Of a DNA stretch of 64,000 bases, positions 43,914 through 52,769 are shown one piece after another. Every line of letters begins with the position of its first letter. The first letter of the stretch is position 1. A program made the translations under genes and the position numbers. The notes under the pieces are model-generated. The model was given only the letters and a program-made list of their open reading frames with translations. It was not told the DNA's origin and did not search any database. The DNA lies in NCBI GenBank assembly GCA_050633905.1, contig JBOEHJ010000085.1, forward strand, positions 1 through 64,000, in the 5' to 3' direction. Source of the stretch: JANQPX01 sp050633905 (GTDB lineage: Bacteria; Pseudomonadota; Alphaproteobacteria; Geminicoccales; Geminicoccaceae).

Positions 43914-44963
43914 ATGGCGCGCATCGAACTCACCAATATCGAAAAACGCTGGGGCGACGTCTTTGGCGTGCGCGACGTCAATATCGATATCGCAGATCAG
44001 GAGTTTCTGGTGTTGCTCGGCCCATCCGGCTGCGGCAAGACGACCACCATGCGCATGATCGCCGGGCTCGAAGAACCGACAGGCGGCGAGATCCGTATGG
44101 ACGACGAGGTGATGAACGACATCGATCCGCGCGATCGCGATGTCGCCATGGTGTTCCAAGGCTACGCGCTCTATCCCAACATGACGATCTACGAAAACAT
44201 CCGCTTTCCACTCAGAATGCGCGGCGTTCCAAAAGGAGAGCAGGACACGCAAGTGCGCCACGCGGCAGGCCTCGTGGAGCTGACCGACTACCTGGATCGT
44301 AAGCCGAACGCACTCTCTGGAGGTCAGCGTCAACGCGCCGCGTTGGCGCGGGCGATCGTGCGCAAGCCCCAAGTCTTCTTGATGGACGAGCCACTATCCA
44401 ACCTGGACGCCAAGCTCCGCCAGGCGATGCGCGTTCAGATCAAACACATCCAGCGTGAGCTCAAGATCACCACCGTCTATGTCACTCATGACCAGATCGA
44501 AGCGATGACCCTCGCTGATCGCATCGTCATCATGCAAGGCGGGTTGATCCAGCAGATCGGCACGCCGGATGAAATCTACAACGACCCCTTTAATACCTTC
44601 GTCGCCGGCTTCATTGGCTCGCCACCGATGAACCTAATCAAGGGCAAGATCGAACGTGGCATTTTCGAAGCCCCCGGAATAAGGATCGACAAGCTCTGGA
44701 GCGATCACCAAGGTGATGTCGCCTTGGGTTTTCGACCTGAAGACTGCCTGGTTGGTGGGGAAGCCTCCCATGTGCAAGGAAAGGTTTACGGCGTCGAGCC
44801 GACCGGTGATGTCACCTATCTCAGCATCAGGGTCGGCGATGAGCTGGTGGAGGTGAAGGCCGACCGCAGCTACCGCGCAAACCTGGATGTCCAAGAACGT
44901 GTCACCCTGGATAGAGATCGCCTTTATCTGTTCGACGCCGCGTCCGGCGATCGCTTGCGCTGA
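43914..44963 (+). CDS. sugar ABC transporter ATP-binding protein, MsmK/UgpC/MalK type
   Basis: A 349-residue ATPase. Walker A GPSGCGKTTTMR, Q-loop FQGYALYPNMT, signature LSGGQRQRAALARAIVRKP, Walker B VFLMDEPLSNLDAKLR and switch YVTHDQIEAM. The C-terminal 110 residues form the OB-fold/TOBE regulatory domain typical of MalK-like subunits. It starts four bases after the MalG-type stop and closes the importer operon. A short inverted-repeat element follows. Confidence 0.95.
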   Translation: MARIELTNIEKRWGDVFGVRDVNIDIADQEFLVLLGPSGCGKTTTMRMIAGLEEPTGGEIRMDDEVMNDIDPRDRDVAMVFQGYALYPNMTIYENIRFPLRMRGVPKGEQDTQVRHAAGLVELTDYLDRKPNALSGGQRQRAALARAIVRKPQVFLMDEPLSNLDAKLRQAMRVQIKHIQRELKITTVYVTHDQIEAMTLADRIVIMQGGLIQQIGTPDEIYNDPFNTFVAGFIGSPPMNLIKGKIERGIFEAPGIRIDKLWSDHQGDVALGFRPEDCLVGGEASHVQGKVYGVEPTGDVTYLSIRVGDELVEVKADRSYRANLDVQERVTLDRDRLYLFDAASGDRLR

Positions 44964-45396
44964 TATGACGACTTCTGATTTCAGAGGGGACTGTTGCATT
45001 AACATGATTTTGATGGTTTCGAATCCTCTATGGAGTAAATGCTGACAGCATCCTTTTATTTTAAATCAGTGTGTTAATACGAATTCAGCTACGCGCTTAA
45101 TTGCTCTCTTCACAGCAAAGCCATGTTAATGCAATAGCCCTACTGCGAGAGAGTGCTGTGCGCCGACGGCTAGCATATTACTCGGATTGGTTTCGGCCAG
45201 CTCTGTCTTTGATGGTCTTTTGGCACCTGAACGAAGAAGTAGCCATAGGCTCCTGTTCCTGGAAAAATTGAAACCTTGCCTAGCGTCTGCCAAGCTGATG
45301 CCTATAATCTAAATGTAGAAGTTATCGTAGCGTTTGTATGGATTTGAATTTTAGTTTCATAGAAGCAGTTTGGATAAACATGGGCTGGTCAACTGC
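44964..45396. other. intergenic stretch containing the MITE-like element
   Basis: 433 bases between the ATPase and cyclase genes. Apart from the inverted-repeat element at 44986-45140 I see no gene or RNA. The right part (45141-45396) is AT-rich and must contain the promoter for the cyclase gene, but no clear -35/-10 pair stands out. Confidence 0.5.
44986..45140. mobile_element. MITE-like element with 19-bp inverted ends resembling IS6-family termini
   Basis: GGACTGTTGCATTAACATG at 44988-45006 and the reverse complement of 45122-45140 (GGGCTATTGCATTAACATG) match at 17 of 19 positions. Weaker similarity continues inwards. IS6-family ends begin with GG..CTGTTGCA, so this looks like a non-autonomous derivative or solo ends. 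The roughly 115-base interior is AT-rich and codes for nothing. No clear 8-bp target duplication flanks it. Confidence 0.55.
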
Positions 45397-47178
45397 ATGA
45401 TCTGCAATGATCCATCCTCAATTTTTTTTATAGAGCGCGCCCATCGCGCAATCTTGATTGCTGACATCGTCGAATCGGTACGCCTAATCGAGGCCGACGA
45501 GGAGGGCATCGTTGCGCGCTGGCTCGGTCTGGTCCAGCAGATCGAGAATGATCTGATGCCGGCCAACAAGGGACACCTCGTGAAGTCCCTGGGCGACGGC
45601 CTTTTGCTCGAGTTCGATGATGCGCGTACCGCCTTGTTCGCCGCTTTCGCCATCCAACAGGCGAGCGCTCGCGATAATCAAGATCAGCCGCCCGGCAAAC
45701 TGATGCTGCTGCGTATCGGTATCGAAGTCAGCGACGTCCTTATAAAGGAGCGCGATGTCTTCGGCCATGGCGTCAACCTCGCCGCCCGTCTCACTAGCCT
45801 TGCCGGTCCCGGCGAGATCGTCGTCTCCGCCGCCGTGCGCGAACAGATCACGCCGGGTCTGGATGCCGACGTCGAGGATCTCGGCGAGTGCTTTTTGAAA
45901 CACGTCAAAGATCCAGTGCGTGCCTACCGGATCCGCCCGCCTGGGCTCATGCCACCGCAGCGTCTGGCACCCACACCTGTCAACCTCTTGCCGACCCTCG
46001 CGGTCATCCCCTTCACCGGCCGTGATGTCGGAAAGGAGCACGCCGTCATCAGTGATATCCTGGCCGAGGAACTGATTCGCGACCTCTCGCGTTCACCGAA
46101 TCTCAACGTTATCTCCCGGCTCAGCACCACGGCCTTTCGCCATCGCATCGTCTCGCTCGACAAGGTACGCGATCATCTCCACGCTAACTACGTGCTGTCC
46201 GGCACCTACCGGGTGGACGGCGACGGCATCCGCATTGACACTAAACTCGCTGAAGCGAAAAACGCAGGCATCGTCTGGTCAGAGCGAATTGAAGGTAAGA
46301 TCGACTCCATCATTGCCGGTGACGGCGAGATCATCGGTAGGCTGACCAAAGACGCCAGATCGGCCATCGTCTCACGTGAAGTGAAGCGCACCAAGCTCCA
46401 GAGCTTGCCAACCTTGGAGAGCTATTCCCTCCTCATGGGAGCGGTGGCGCTGATGCACCGTATGTCTCCTCAGGAGTTCCAGCATGCCTACGATCTTCTC
46501 GAAGCCCTGATCGAGCGGGCGTCCAGGCAATCGGTGCCGAGAGCCTGGCTCGCTAAATGGCATGTCTTGCGCTGGCAGCAGGGCTGGACGGACGATCCCG
46601 ATCGTGACGCGGCACAGGCCCTCGACTGCTCCAAGCGTGCGCTGGACGCCGACCCAGAAAGCTCTCTTGCGTTGTCGATCGACGGTCTGGTGCGCACCCA
46701 CTTCACCAAGGAGCTCGACGTCGCTGCCGAGAGCTACCAAAAAGCGGTGGAGGCCAATCCCAACGATCCGCTGGCGCGGCTATACAAGGGGGCACTGCAT
46801 GCTTTTACCGACGAAGGTGCTTTGGCCGTCGAGGAAACCAACCGCGCACTCAGTCTCTCGCCACTCGATCTTCATCGCTATTACTTTGACAGCCTTGCAG
46901 CGACGGCTTGTCTGACGGCCAACAAATACGACCTGGCGCTCGAGTTTTCGGAACGATCGCTGCGTGCTAACAAGGGTCATACATCGACCATGCGTGTAAA
47001 GGCATTTGCGCAATGGCAACTCGGGCTCAAGGACGATGCCCGAAAAACTGCGGACGAACTGCTGATTTTGGAACCGGCGCTCACAGTTAGTAAGTGGCTG
47101 CAACGTTCTCCGGGCGCGTCTAGCAAAGTGGGGAAGCATTTCGCAAAGGTGTTGAGGGAGCTCAATATCCCGGAATAG
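45397..47178 (+). CDS. class III adenylate/guanylate cyclase with FlgO-like and TPR regions
   Basis: A 593-residue protein. Residues about 15-185 are a class III nucleotide cyclase: metal aspartates in ILIADIVESVRLIEADEEG and SLGDGLLLEFDDA, and the transition-state pair in VFGHGVNLAARLTSLAG. Residues about 210-345 are the FlgO/TolB-like module (LPTLAVIPFTGRDV; HLHANYVLSGTYRVDGDGIR) seen in this bacterial group. The rest are TPR-like helices (LAKWHVLRWQQG to LGLKDDARKTADELL). No membrane helix. Start uncertain: ATG at 45397 or TTG at 45370, neither with a strong ribosome site. Product likely cAMP. It stands upstream of the haloperoxidase-like and subtilase genes. Confidence 0.88.
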   Translation: MICNDPSSIFFIERAHRAILIADIVESVRLIEADEEGIVARWLGLVQQIENDLMPANKGHLVKSLGDGLLLEFDDARTALFAAFAIQQASARDNQDQPPGKLMLLRIGIEVSDVLIKERDVFGHGVNLAARLTSLAGPGEIVVSAAVREQITPGLDADVEDLGECFLKHVKDPVRAYRIRPPGLMPPQRLAPTPVNLLPTLAVIPFTGRDVGKEHAVISDILAEELIRDLSRSPNLNVISRLSTTAFRHRIVSLDKVRDHLHANYVLSGTYRVDGDGIRIDTKLAEAKNAGIVWSERIEGKIDSIIAGDGEIIGRLTKDARSAIVSREVKRTKLQSLPTLESYSLLMGAVALMHRMSPQEFQHAYDLLEALIERASRQSVPRAWLAKWHVLRWQQGWTDDPDRDAAQALDCSKRALDADPESSLALSIDGLVRTHFTKELDVAAESYQKAVEANPNDPLARLYKGALHAFTDEGALAVEETNRALSLSPLDLHRYYFDSLAATACLTANKYDLALEFSERSLRANKGHTSTMRVKAFAQWQLGLKDDARKTADELLILEPALTVSKWLQRSPGASSKVGKHFAKVLRELNIPE

Positions 47179-47214
47179 TCAGCACTCAGTTGTATTTTGA
47201 AGGGGGAGATAGTC

Positions 47215-48368
47215 GTGAGCATTCTTAGTGGCTGGAGCGGTTGGAGTGNNGGAGTGGCTGGAGTGGCTGGAGCGGACAAGGACAGCCGCCGGTTGCTGGT
47301 CCCCATCCTGCGGACGCACTTCTGACCAATAGGGACGGCATCGTCGGAAGATGGCAGAATCCAGGCTCTGAAGTGCCTGAACACTTGCCGACTGACACTG
47401 ATATGACCCTCGGCCTCTGGGGGCCGGCGGAGCGCGCAGCCATCTTTCAATCCGAGCTGCTGTCGAGACTGAATTTCAGCACCGATGAAGTGACCAACAA
47501 TGATCCGGAGACGAGACGGGTCACCATCCAGCACCTCGAGATCACGCCGACCCCTTGCAGCTTGCAGTCGCTGATCACGATGACCAGGCCGCGCGAGTCT
47601 GTTCTCGGTGGCCAACAGCTCAATCTGGTCGCTGGTTATGCCGATCTGCGCGGCGATCGAGGTCCTGAAATCCTCGCTCAATTGGGAGAACCTTATCCCT
47701 TCATCAGCTCAATCGCTTTTCTCGATCCGACACGAACGCCTAGAACGCTTGAACTCATGAACGCCTCTCTCGGGCTCGCCTACTTCGTGGTCATGCAGAT
47801 CAAGGCTGGTCTTGCCTGCCGGCGCCCGCACGAATACTCGCCGCAGATCCAGCCGCTCATTCCTTCCCCCCTGCACGCGACGCTGCCGAGCGGCCATGCC
47901 ACCGAGTCGGCGATTGCAGCCTACGTACTTTCCGCTCTTCTTAGACAAGTGGTGGTCGAGACGACTTCGGGCGGAACGAGGCCGGCACCGCAGTTCGCCA
48001 ATGACGGCTGGGTGACGCAGCTGATGCGCCTCGCGTCCCGCATCGCCGTCAATCGCACGATTGCGGGTGTGCATTTCCCCGTCGACAGCATCGCCGGCAG
48101 CCTGTTGGGCCTGACGCTTGGGCAATATCTCGTCGCGCGATGCACCCATGATGGTGGGTACAAGGCCTGGGCCTTCGAAGGCGATCAGATGACCTCGATT
48201 ACCGATCCCATCGACTTCGTCTGGCACCACCTTTTCGACATAGGCACCTTCGCGCAAACGGGCATCTCACCTTACGTGACCGGCCCGACCGACCAGACGC
48301 TGGACCCTGGCGGGTACTCTGCAGCGCTCAATTGGATCTGGCGCGAAGCCCTTAAGGAGTGGCGCTAG
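47215..48368 (+). CDS. vanadium-haloperoxidase/PAP2-type phosphatase with SGW-repeat N-terminus (frame broken by an NN gap)
   Basis: A PAP2-superfamily protein of at least 375 residues. The three active-site motifs are present: KAGLACRRPHEYSP, PSGHATESAIAAYV and NRTIAGVHFPVDSIAG. Vanadate-dependent haloperoxidases and acid phosphatases share this site. I start it at the GTG (47215), preceded by AGGGGGAG, which gives M-S-I-L then SGWSGWS. The frame after the NN at 47249-47250 opens with SGWSGWSGQGQPP. The repeat thus runs across a collapsed gap and its real length is unknown. No signal peptide. The C-terminal part has a short helix-rich end. It precedes the subtilase gene. Confidence 0.85.
47224..47280 (+). 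repeat. 9-base tandem repeat (SGW coding) interrupted by an NN gap
   Basis: Units of AGTGGCTGG / AGCGGTTGG / AGCGGACAA type recur on both sides of the two N bases. They encode Ser-Gly-Trp. The assembler probably collapsed the array, which explains both the N bases and the frame change. Confidence 0.8.
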
Positions 48369-48458
48369 TCGCATTTGTGACGATGTCTTTCGTGAGTGAA
48401 TTCGATGCTCACCTGGTTCTGGCGATGGTTTGTCTAACTTCTGAATTGGATCAGAAAG

Positions 48459-50708
48459 ATGGCCAAGAATGGCGATGATGGGCAATATCCGCCCAAAGGT
48501 CAGGGAGAGGGTGATACCCCGCCAACGGATCCTCTTAGCTTCCCGGCACAGGACATGTATACCTCCCGGGCGCTCGGAGCGAGAAAAAGGGATTTCTTCC
48601 CTGATAGCACCCAGACGGACTGGATTCCGGTGCTTCTCCGGCTGAAGAACACGACAGCGTTGGCGTTCGCACGCGGCAAGACCAAGGAAGGGGCAGGCGC
48701 CAGAAACCTCCTGAGCAGAAATGGCATGGCGCGCTGGCTGAACGCGGTGCGGGTCTCAAGGCTCCATCTTCGAAGCGGGCAGAGGCCACGTGAGACGCTG
48801 TTCGTGACCGCCCAAGTCAGGCCCGAATTCTTCACCGACTTTCTGGAAGCGATCGACGATGAGGGCGGGCCGGAGAACCCGAAGCTGCGATCGGTGGTCC
48901 AGGCGATCACTATCGGCACACCGTCGACCCGCCAGCCAATGGCTCCTAAACTCTTCGAAGCTGGTCTTTCGGAGGATGTTCCTGAGCCGCTCGAAGACAT
49001 CGATCTTGACGGTAACCCACCCAGCGACGGTTTAGTGATCGTCGCAATCATCGATGACGGCATCGCCTTCGGAAATGAACGCTTCTGGCAGGCTGATGGC
49101 GATACGCGGATCGAGTATGTTTGGCTGCAGGATCGTGCGTTCGAAGTGCCGGGGGGAACGCCATCATCGGACTTTGACTACGGACGGGAAATCAAGCGAG
49201 GCGATATCAACACTGCCCTTTCTGATGTCACAGCAGGTGGGATGGTCGACGAAGATTCTTTCTACCGGCATATTGGTGCTGTGAAGTTCGAAGAGACTTC
49301 GGTGGACGTCGTGAATTCGGTTGCAAAGCGTATCTCCCACGGCGCCCATATCATGGATACGGCGGCCGGCTATGATCATCGTGATCCGACGCAACGGGCA
49401 ATGGCGGAAAAGCGACCGATGATCTGCGTCCAATTGCCAACCGATGTGACAGCCGACACCTCGGGCAAGCAACTGGAGCCTCATCTGTTCGAGGCGATTC
49501 GGTACATTCTTCACCGTGCCGACCTGATTGCTCGTGATCGCATCACGGATGCCGGAACAGGCACCGGCCCCATCCCTGTCGTCATTAACTTCAGCTATGG
49601 CCACCACCTGGGTGCCCACGACGGCACGCTAAACTCGGAAGAAGCGATCGAAGACGCCATCGCCGAGCGGATGGCTACCCACAATGTGCCACTCCGCGTC
49701 GTGGTTCCTTCCGGCAACAGCCATCTATCGCGGACCCACGCCAACGTTGATTTCATTGGTGGCGCCACTGCAGTATTGCACTGGCGGATCCAGCCGGATG
49801 GAAAAGCTTGGAGTTTTATGGAAATATGGTTGCCGCCTGGCATGCCCGCTGATCGTATGACGGTTTCAATCACGCCACCCGGCGGTGGTGGAACGCCGCC
49901 TTTCGGAGCGACTCCGCCCCTTAGCGAAGTCGTGGCTGGATTTCAGCAGCTACCACCTTTCGATTCCGCTCATCGGGATATTCCTCACGAGTGCAAGATC
50001 ACCTATCGCCATAATGGCCTCCACAACAGAGGAAGGTTCTTGATCGAGATAGCTCCCACGGAACGGCTGGGGCCTCACCATGAGGTCGTCGCCCGCTCCG
50101 GTGTTTGGGAAATCACTCTTAGGCGAAATGCTGCCTTTCCATCGGGCGAGGTCGTCAATGCCTGGATCTGGCGCGATGGTCCGCCGCTCGGCTTTCCAAT
50201 CCGCGGGCGGCAGTCCTATTTCGATCACGATTGCTATCAGCGCTACGACGACTACGGCCGGCTGATCGAGATCGACGATCCCGCCTGCAAGATCCGCCGT
50301 GAGGGCACGATCAGTGGTCTCGCCACGACCGATGGCGAGATGATCGTGGCCGGCGGCTATATCGGGAAAGAAGATCGGCCGAGCCCTTATTCTTCCGGCG
50401 GTCCAACCAATGGCACACGTATCGGCCCCGATGCCATGGCTGTGAGCCACGACTCGGTCGCGCATCGGGGACGCCTTGCTGCAGGAACGCGGAGTGGTTC
50501 TGTCGGCGCCTTGGATGGCACCAGCGTCGCGGCGCCCCAGATCGCGCGATGGATTTCGGAAAATGTTGCCCGCAACGACCTCCCGAATCGTGGCGACGTT
50601 GAGCTCAATGCTGATCCTTTTCCCGGACAGCCGGTGCCCGATCCGCGACGCGGCTATGGTCGGATCGAGATATCACCGATCGTCCCTCACGAACGCTTCA
50701 AGGACTGA
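48459..50708 (+). CDS. subtilisin-like serine protease (S8 family), atypical
   Basis: A 749-residue peptidase. The triad is recognisable: Asp199/200 in LVIVAIIDDGIAFGN, His294 or His297 in RISHGAHIMDTAAG and Ser689 in DGTSVAAPQIARW. The first 190 residues form a prodomain-like part. A roughly 200-residue insertion (about 430-640, with the proline-rich SITPPGGGGTPPFGATPP) separates the Asn region (VVPSGNSHLSR) from the serine. No signal peptide or membrane helix, so cytoplasmic action or a non-classical export route is likely. The start is the ATG at 48459. Its neighbours encode the haloperoxidase-like and PAS proteins. Such subtilases often process small peptides or act in conflict systems. 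Confidence 0.88.
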   Translation: MAKNGDDGQYPPKGQGEGDTPPTDPLSFPAQDMYTSRALGARKRDFFPDSTQTDWIPVLLRLKNTTALAFARGKTKEGAGARNLLSRNGMARWLNAVRVSRLHLRSGQRPRETLFVTAQVRPEFFTDFLEAIDDEGGPENPKLRSVVQAITIGTPSTRQPMAPKLFEAGLSEDVPEPLEDIDLDGNPPSDGLVIVAIIDDGIAFGNERFWQADGDTRIEYVWLQDRAFEVPGGTPSSDFDYGREIKRGDINTALSDVTAGGMVDEDSFYRHIGAVKFEETSVDVVNSVAKRISHGAHIMDTAAGYDHRDPTQRAMAEKRPMICVQLPTDVTADTSGKQLEPHLFEAIRYILHRADLIARDRITDAGTGTGPIPVVINFSYGHHLGAHDGTLNSEEAIEDAIAERMATHNVPLRVVVPSGNSHLSRTHANVDFIGGATAVLHWRIQPDGKAWSFMEIWLPPGMPADRMTVSITPPGGGGTPPFGATPPLSEVVAGFQQLPPFDSAHRDIPHECKITYRHNGLHNRGRFLIEIAPTERLGPHHEVVARSGVWEITLRRNAAFPSGEVVNAWIWRDGPPLGFPIRGRQSYFDHDCYQRYDDYGRLIEIDDPACKIRREGTISGLATTDGEMIVAGGYIGKEDRPSPYSSGGPTNGTRIGPDAMAVSHDSVAHRGRLAAGTRSGSVGALDGTSVAAPQIARWISENVARNDLPNRGDVELNADPFPGQPVPDPRRGYGRIEISPIVPHERFKD

Positions 50709-50796
50709 AGCTGTGGTGGTGGACACGCAACGCATCTTGACGTGGGCAACTCAAGCTGGGGTAGACGTCGTTCAGACTGCACTGTGAGACCTGAAT

Positions 50797-51186
50797 ATGG
50801 GCCATCCTATCCAAATCATTCTCGCCCGACAGCTCGCCACGCAATTGAGCGTTCCGGTCTTTCTGGTCGATCCAGAGGGCACCTTGCTCTTTTACAATGA
50901 ACCGGCCGAGACGGTCTTGGGCCGGCGGTTTGACGATACCGGCGAGATGCCGGCCGAGGACTGGTCGTCGATGTTTCTCCCGGTGGACGACCAAGGCGAG
51001 CTCATCCCTCCGAACGATTTGCCGTTGATGGTGACCTTGAAGACCCATCAGCCCGCGCACAAGCACTTCACCATAAAGGGCCTGGACGGCGCCGCGCGCA
51101 AGATCGGCGTGACGTCGATCCCTTTTAGCGGACTCAAAGGCGAATTTCTCGGGGCCGCTGCTCTTTTCTGGGAGCTGCCGCCGTGA
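50797..51186 (+). CDS. small PAS-domain protein
   Basis: A 129-residue protein almost entirely made of one PAS fold: SVPVFLVDPEGTLLFYNEPA, then ETVLGRRFDDTGEM and IGVTSIPFSGLKGEFLGAAA. Stand-alone PAS proteins sense ligands or redox state and signal through a partner. Its TGA overlaps the ATG of the next gene (TGATG, 51184-51188), so its partner is probably the metallo-beta-lactamase-fold protein. No cofactor-binding residue can be assigned. Confidence 0.8.
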   Translation: MGHPIQIILARQLATQLSVPVFLVDPEGTLLFYNEPAETVLGRRFDDTGEMPAEDWSSMFLPVDDQGELIPPNDLPLMVTLKTHQPAHKHFTIKGLDGAARKIGVTSIPFSGLKGEFLGAAALFWELPP

Positions 51187-52037
51187 TGCGTGTCACGCTG
51201 TTCGGCACCCGGGGATCCGTCGCCACTCCTGGACCGGCGACGGCGCGCTATGGAGGCAACACGTCTACGGTCGAAATCATCAGCGATAACGGCACCGTGC
51301 TTATCCTGGATGCCGGCACGGGCCTACGCCGTCTCGGAGAGAGGCTTCCTGCGGACACCAAGAGCATCGACATTCTGCTGACCCATCTTCATATGGACCA
51401 CATTCAAGGTCTCGGTTTTTTTCATCCGCTCACCCGCCCGGACATCGACGTGCACATCTGGGGACCGCCCAGCAGCACGCACTCACTCAAAGCACGACTT
51501 TCACGCTATCTCTCGCCGCCCTTGTTTCCGCTGCACTTTCGTGATCTGCCCGCCGTCACCTGCCACGAAAGCCCGACAGGCGAGTTCGAGGTCGGACCGT
51601 TTTCAATCCGGGCGTCGCTGGTTTGTCACCCTGATGCCACACTTGGATACCGCATCAGCCTTGATGGCCGTGCCGTGGCTTACATCCCGGATCATGAGCC
51701 CGCCCTCTGCCAGACCAACGGAGCCTGGCTGGAGGCGAGTTGGATCTCAGGTCATGAACTCGCGCTCAACGTCGATCTCCTTCTCCATGACGCCCAGTAC
51801 AGCGAAGAGGAATATGCTTCGTGTGTCGGCTATGGGCATAGCAGCTATCGCCATGCCTTTGACTTCGCAGCTATAGCTAATGTCAGCGAACTCGTGCCCT
51901 TCCATCATGATCCGTCTCATGATGACCGAGCACTGGATAGATTGTTCGACGAATCAATGCTGCGCTTCAAACCCGACTTTAAGGTATCTAAGGGCTACGA
52001 AGGAGCTGTCTTCGAGCTTGGGAAGCAGCCAAGTTGA
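51186..52037 (+). CDS. metallo-beta-lactamase-fold hydrolase (cyclic phosphodiesterase-like)
   Basis: A 283-residue enzyme. N-terminal GTRGSVATPGPATARYGGNT is the opening of the PhnP/YycJ/phosphodiesterase branch of the fold. Metal ligands: HLHMDHIQG (HxHxDH), H in GYGHSSYRHAF and PFHHDPSHDD, and the Asp in VDLLLHDAQYS. An internal PDHEPALC segment also appears. The start is the ATG at 51186, coupled to the PAS gene. With a class III cyclase gene 6 kb upstream, a cyclic-nucleotide phosphodiesterase role is tempting but only inferred. Confidence 0.88.
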   Translation: MRVTLFGTRGSVATPGPATARYGGNTSTVEIISDNGTVLILDAGTGLRRLGERLPADTKSIDILLTHLHMDHIQGLGFFHPLTRPDIDVHIWGPPSSTHSLKARLSRYLSPPLFPLHFRDLPAVTCHESPTGEFEVGPFSIRASLVCHPDATLGYRISLDGRAVAYIPDHEPALCQTNGAWLEASWISGHELALNVDLLLHDAQYSEEEYASCVGYGHSSYRHAFDFAAIANVSELVPFHHDPSHDDRALDRLFDESMLRFKPDFKVSKGYEGAVFELGKQPS

Positions 52038-52401
52038 TATGATCGGTGGCACGAGACTTTATTTTGGTCGGTAAAATGGTGGGCCAAACTTACTGACTTT
52101 GGATAATCTTTATTAAACTCAATAATATAGGGAACGAAAGTGGCGGAGTGGATGTCCGACACAAACAAAAGGAAATCTAAGTAAATTATTGATTTTATTA
52201 TATTTATTCATTTCAAAGTGATGCATTTTGTATAGCAAAATGTATAGCATTTCAGATCGATATTTATCAGAAAAAGGCATATCGCACTTTGAGATAAGAG
52301 GGCGCGAAGCCGTTTTCCCAAGTGCTTTTATTTCTTCGGTTTGATGAAGGGGTGGTGTGCGGATGCTCCCCATGAAGGCAAGAGCAAGCGAATGATTAGC
52401 G
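52038..52401. other. AT-rich intergenic stretch at the start of the accessory region
   Basis: 364 bases, clearly lower in GC than the flanks (52090-52260 is dominated by A/T). The frames that cross it have no coding character. The composition break and the accessory genes to the right suggest acquired DNA. I found no flanking repeats or attachment site. Confidence 0.55.
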
Positions 52402-52680
52402 CTAATGGTGGTCTTCTATGGCCGTTTGGAAGACGTGACGTAGTTGATGGTCTGGTAGTTTGGCGAGGTCAGCCAAACCGATGCTGCCAAAGAGCGCGTT
52501 TGCCTTGTCGGCCATGTGGCTGTTAAGGCGATAGTAGCTTTCGAAGTCGGGAGCGACTGCAGAGATTGCGCTCCAGGCATCATGAGGTTTCCAAGGCAAG
52601 AGTCCGACCCCATCGACGCTTCGTGTTGTCTGATTTTCAATCAAATCCCAAGCTCGATTGAGTAGTAGTCGATCTTTCAA
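52402..52680 (-). CDS. small protein of unknown function
   Basis: About 92 residues from a TTG at 52678-52680, preceded by AAGGAG. A GTG at 52711-52713 would add 11 residues. The sequence (LIENQTTRSVDGVGLLPWKP, then HDAWSAISAVAPDFESYYRL) is soluble and helical near its end, without a known motif. A perfect ATACCA-TATT-TGGTAT dyad lies 40-55 bases upstream, where a regulator could act. Moderately likely to be real. Confidence 0.5.
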   Translation of the reverse strand: MKDRLLLNRAWDLIENQTTRSVDGVGLLPWKPHDAWSAISAVAPDFESYYRLNSHMADKANALFGSIGLADLAKLPDHQLRHVFQTAIEDHH

Positions 52681-52719
52681 AGATTTCTCCTTTGCGCTAG
52701 GGCAAGGAAGCACTGGCTG

Positions 52720-52735
52720 ATACCATATTTGGTAT
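52720..52735. promoter_or_regulatory. 16-base inverted repeat upstream of the small minus-strand gene
   Basis: ATACCA at 52720-52725 and TGGTAT at 52730-52735 are perfectly complementary around TATT. The dyad sits between the small unknown gene on the minus strand and an antitoxin-like remnant on the plus strand. It may be an operator. It may instead be chance in AT-rich DNA. Confidence 0.35.
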
Positions 52736-52769
52736 ATGTCAGGTATTTTACATCAATATCAAGGGTTAG

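Noticed and set aside
47249..47250. True frameshift in the haloperoxidase-like gene
   Set aside because: The N bases lie inside a tandem repeat that reads as SGW on both sides, so a collapsed assembly is the better explanation.
52119..52373. 84-codon minus-strand frame in the AT-rich stretch
   Set aside because: Composition is that of translated AT-rich noise, with no ribosome site and no protein-like pattern.
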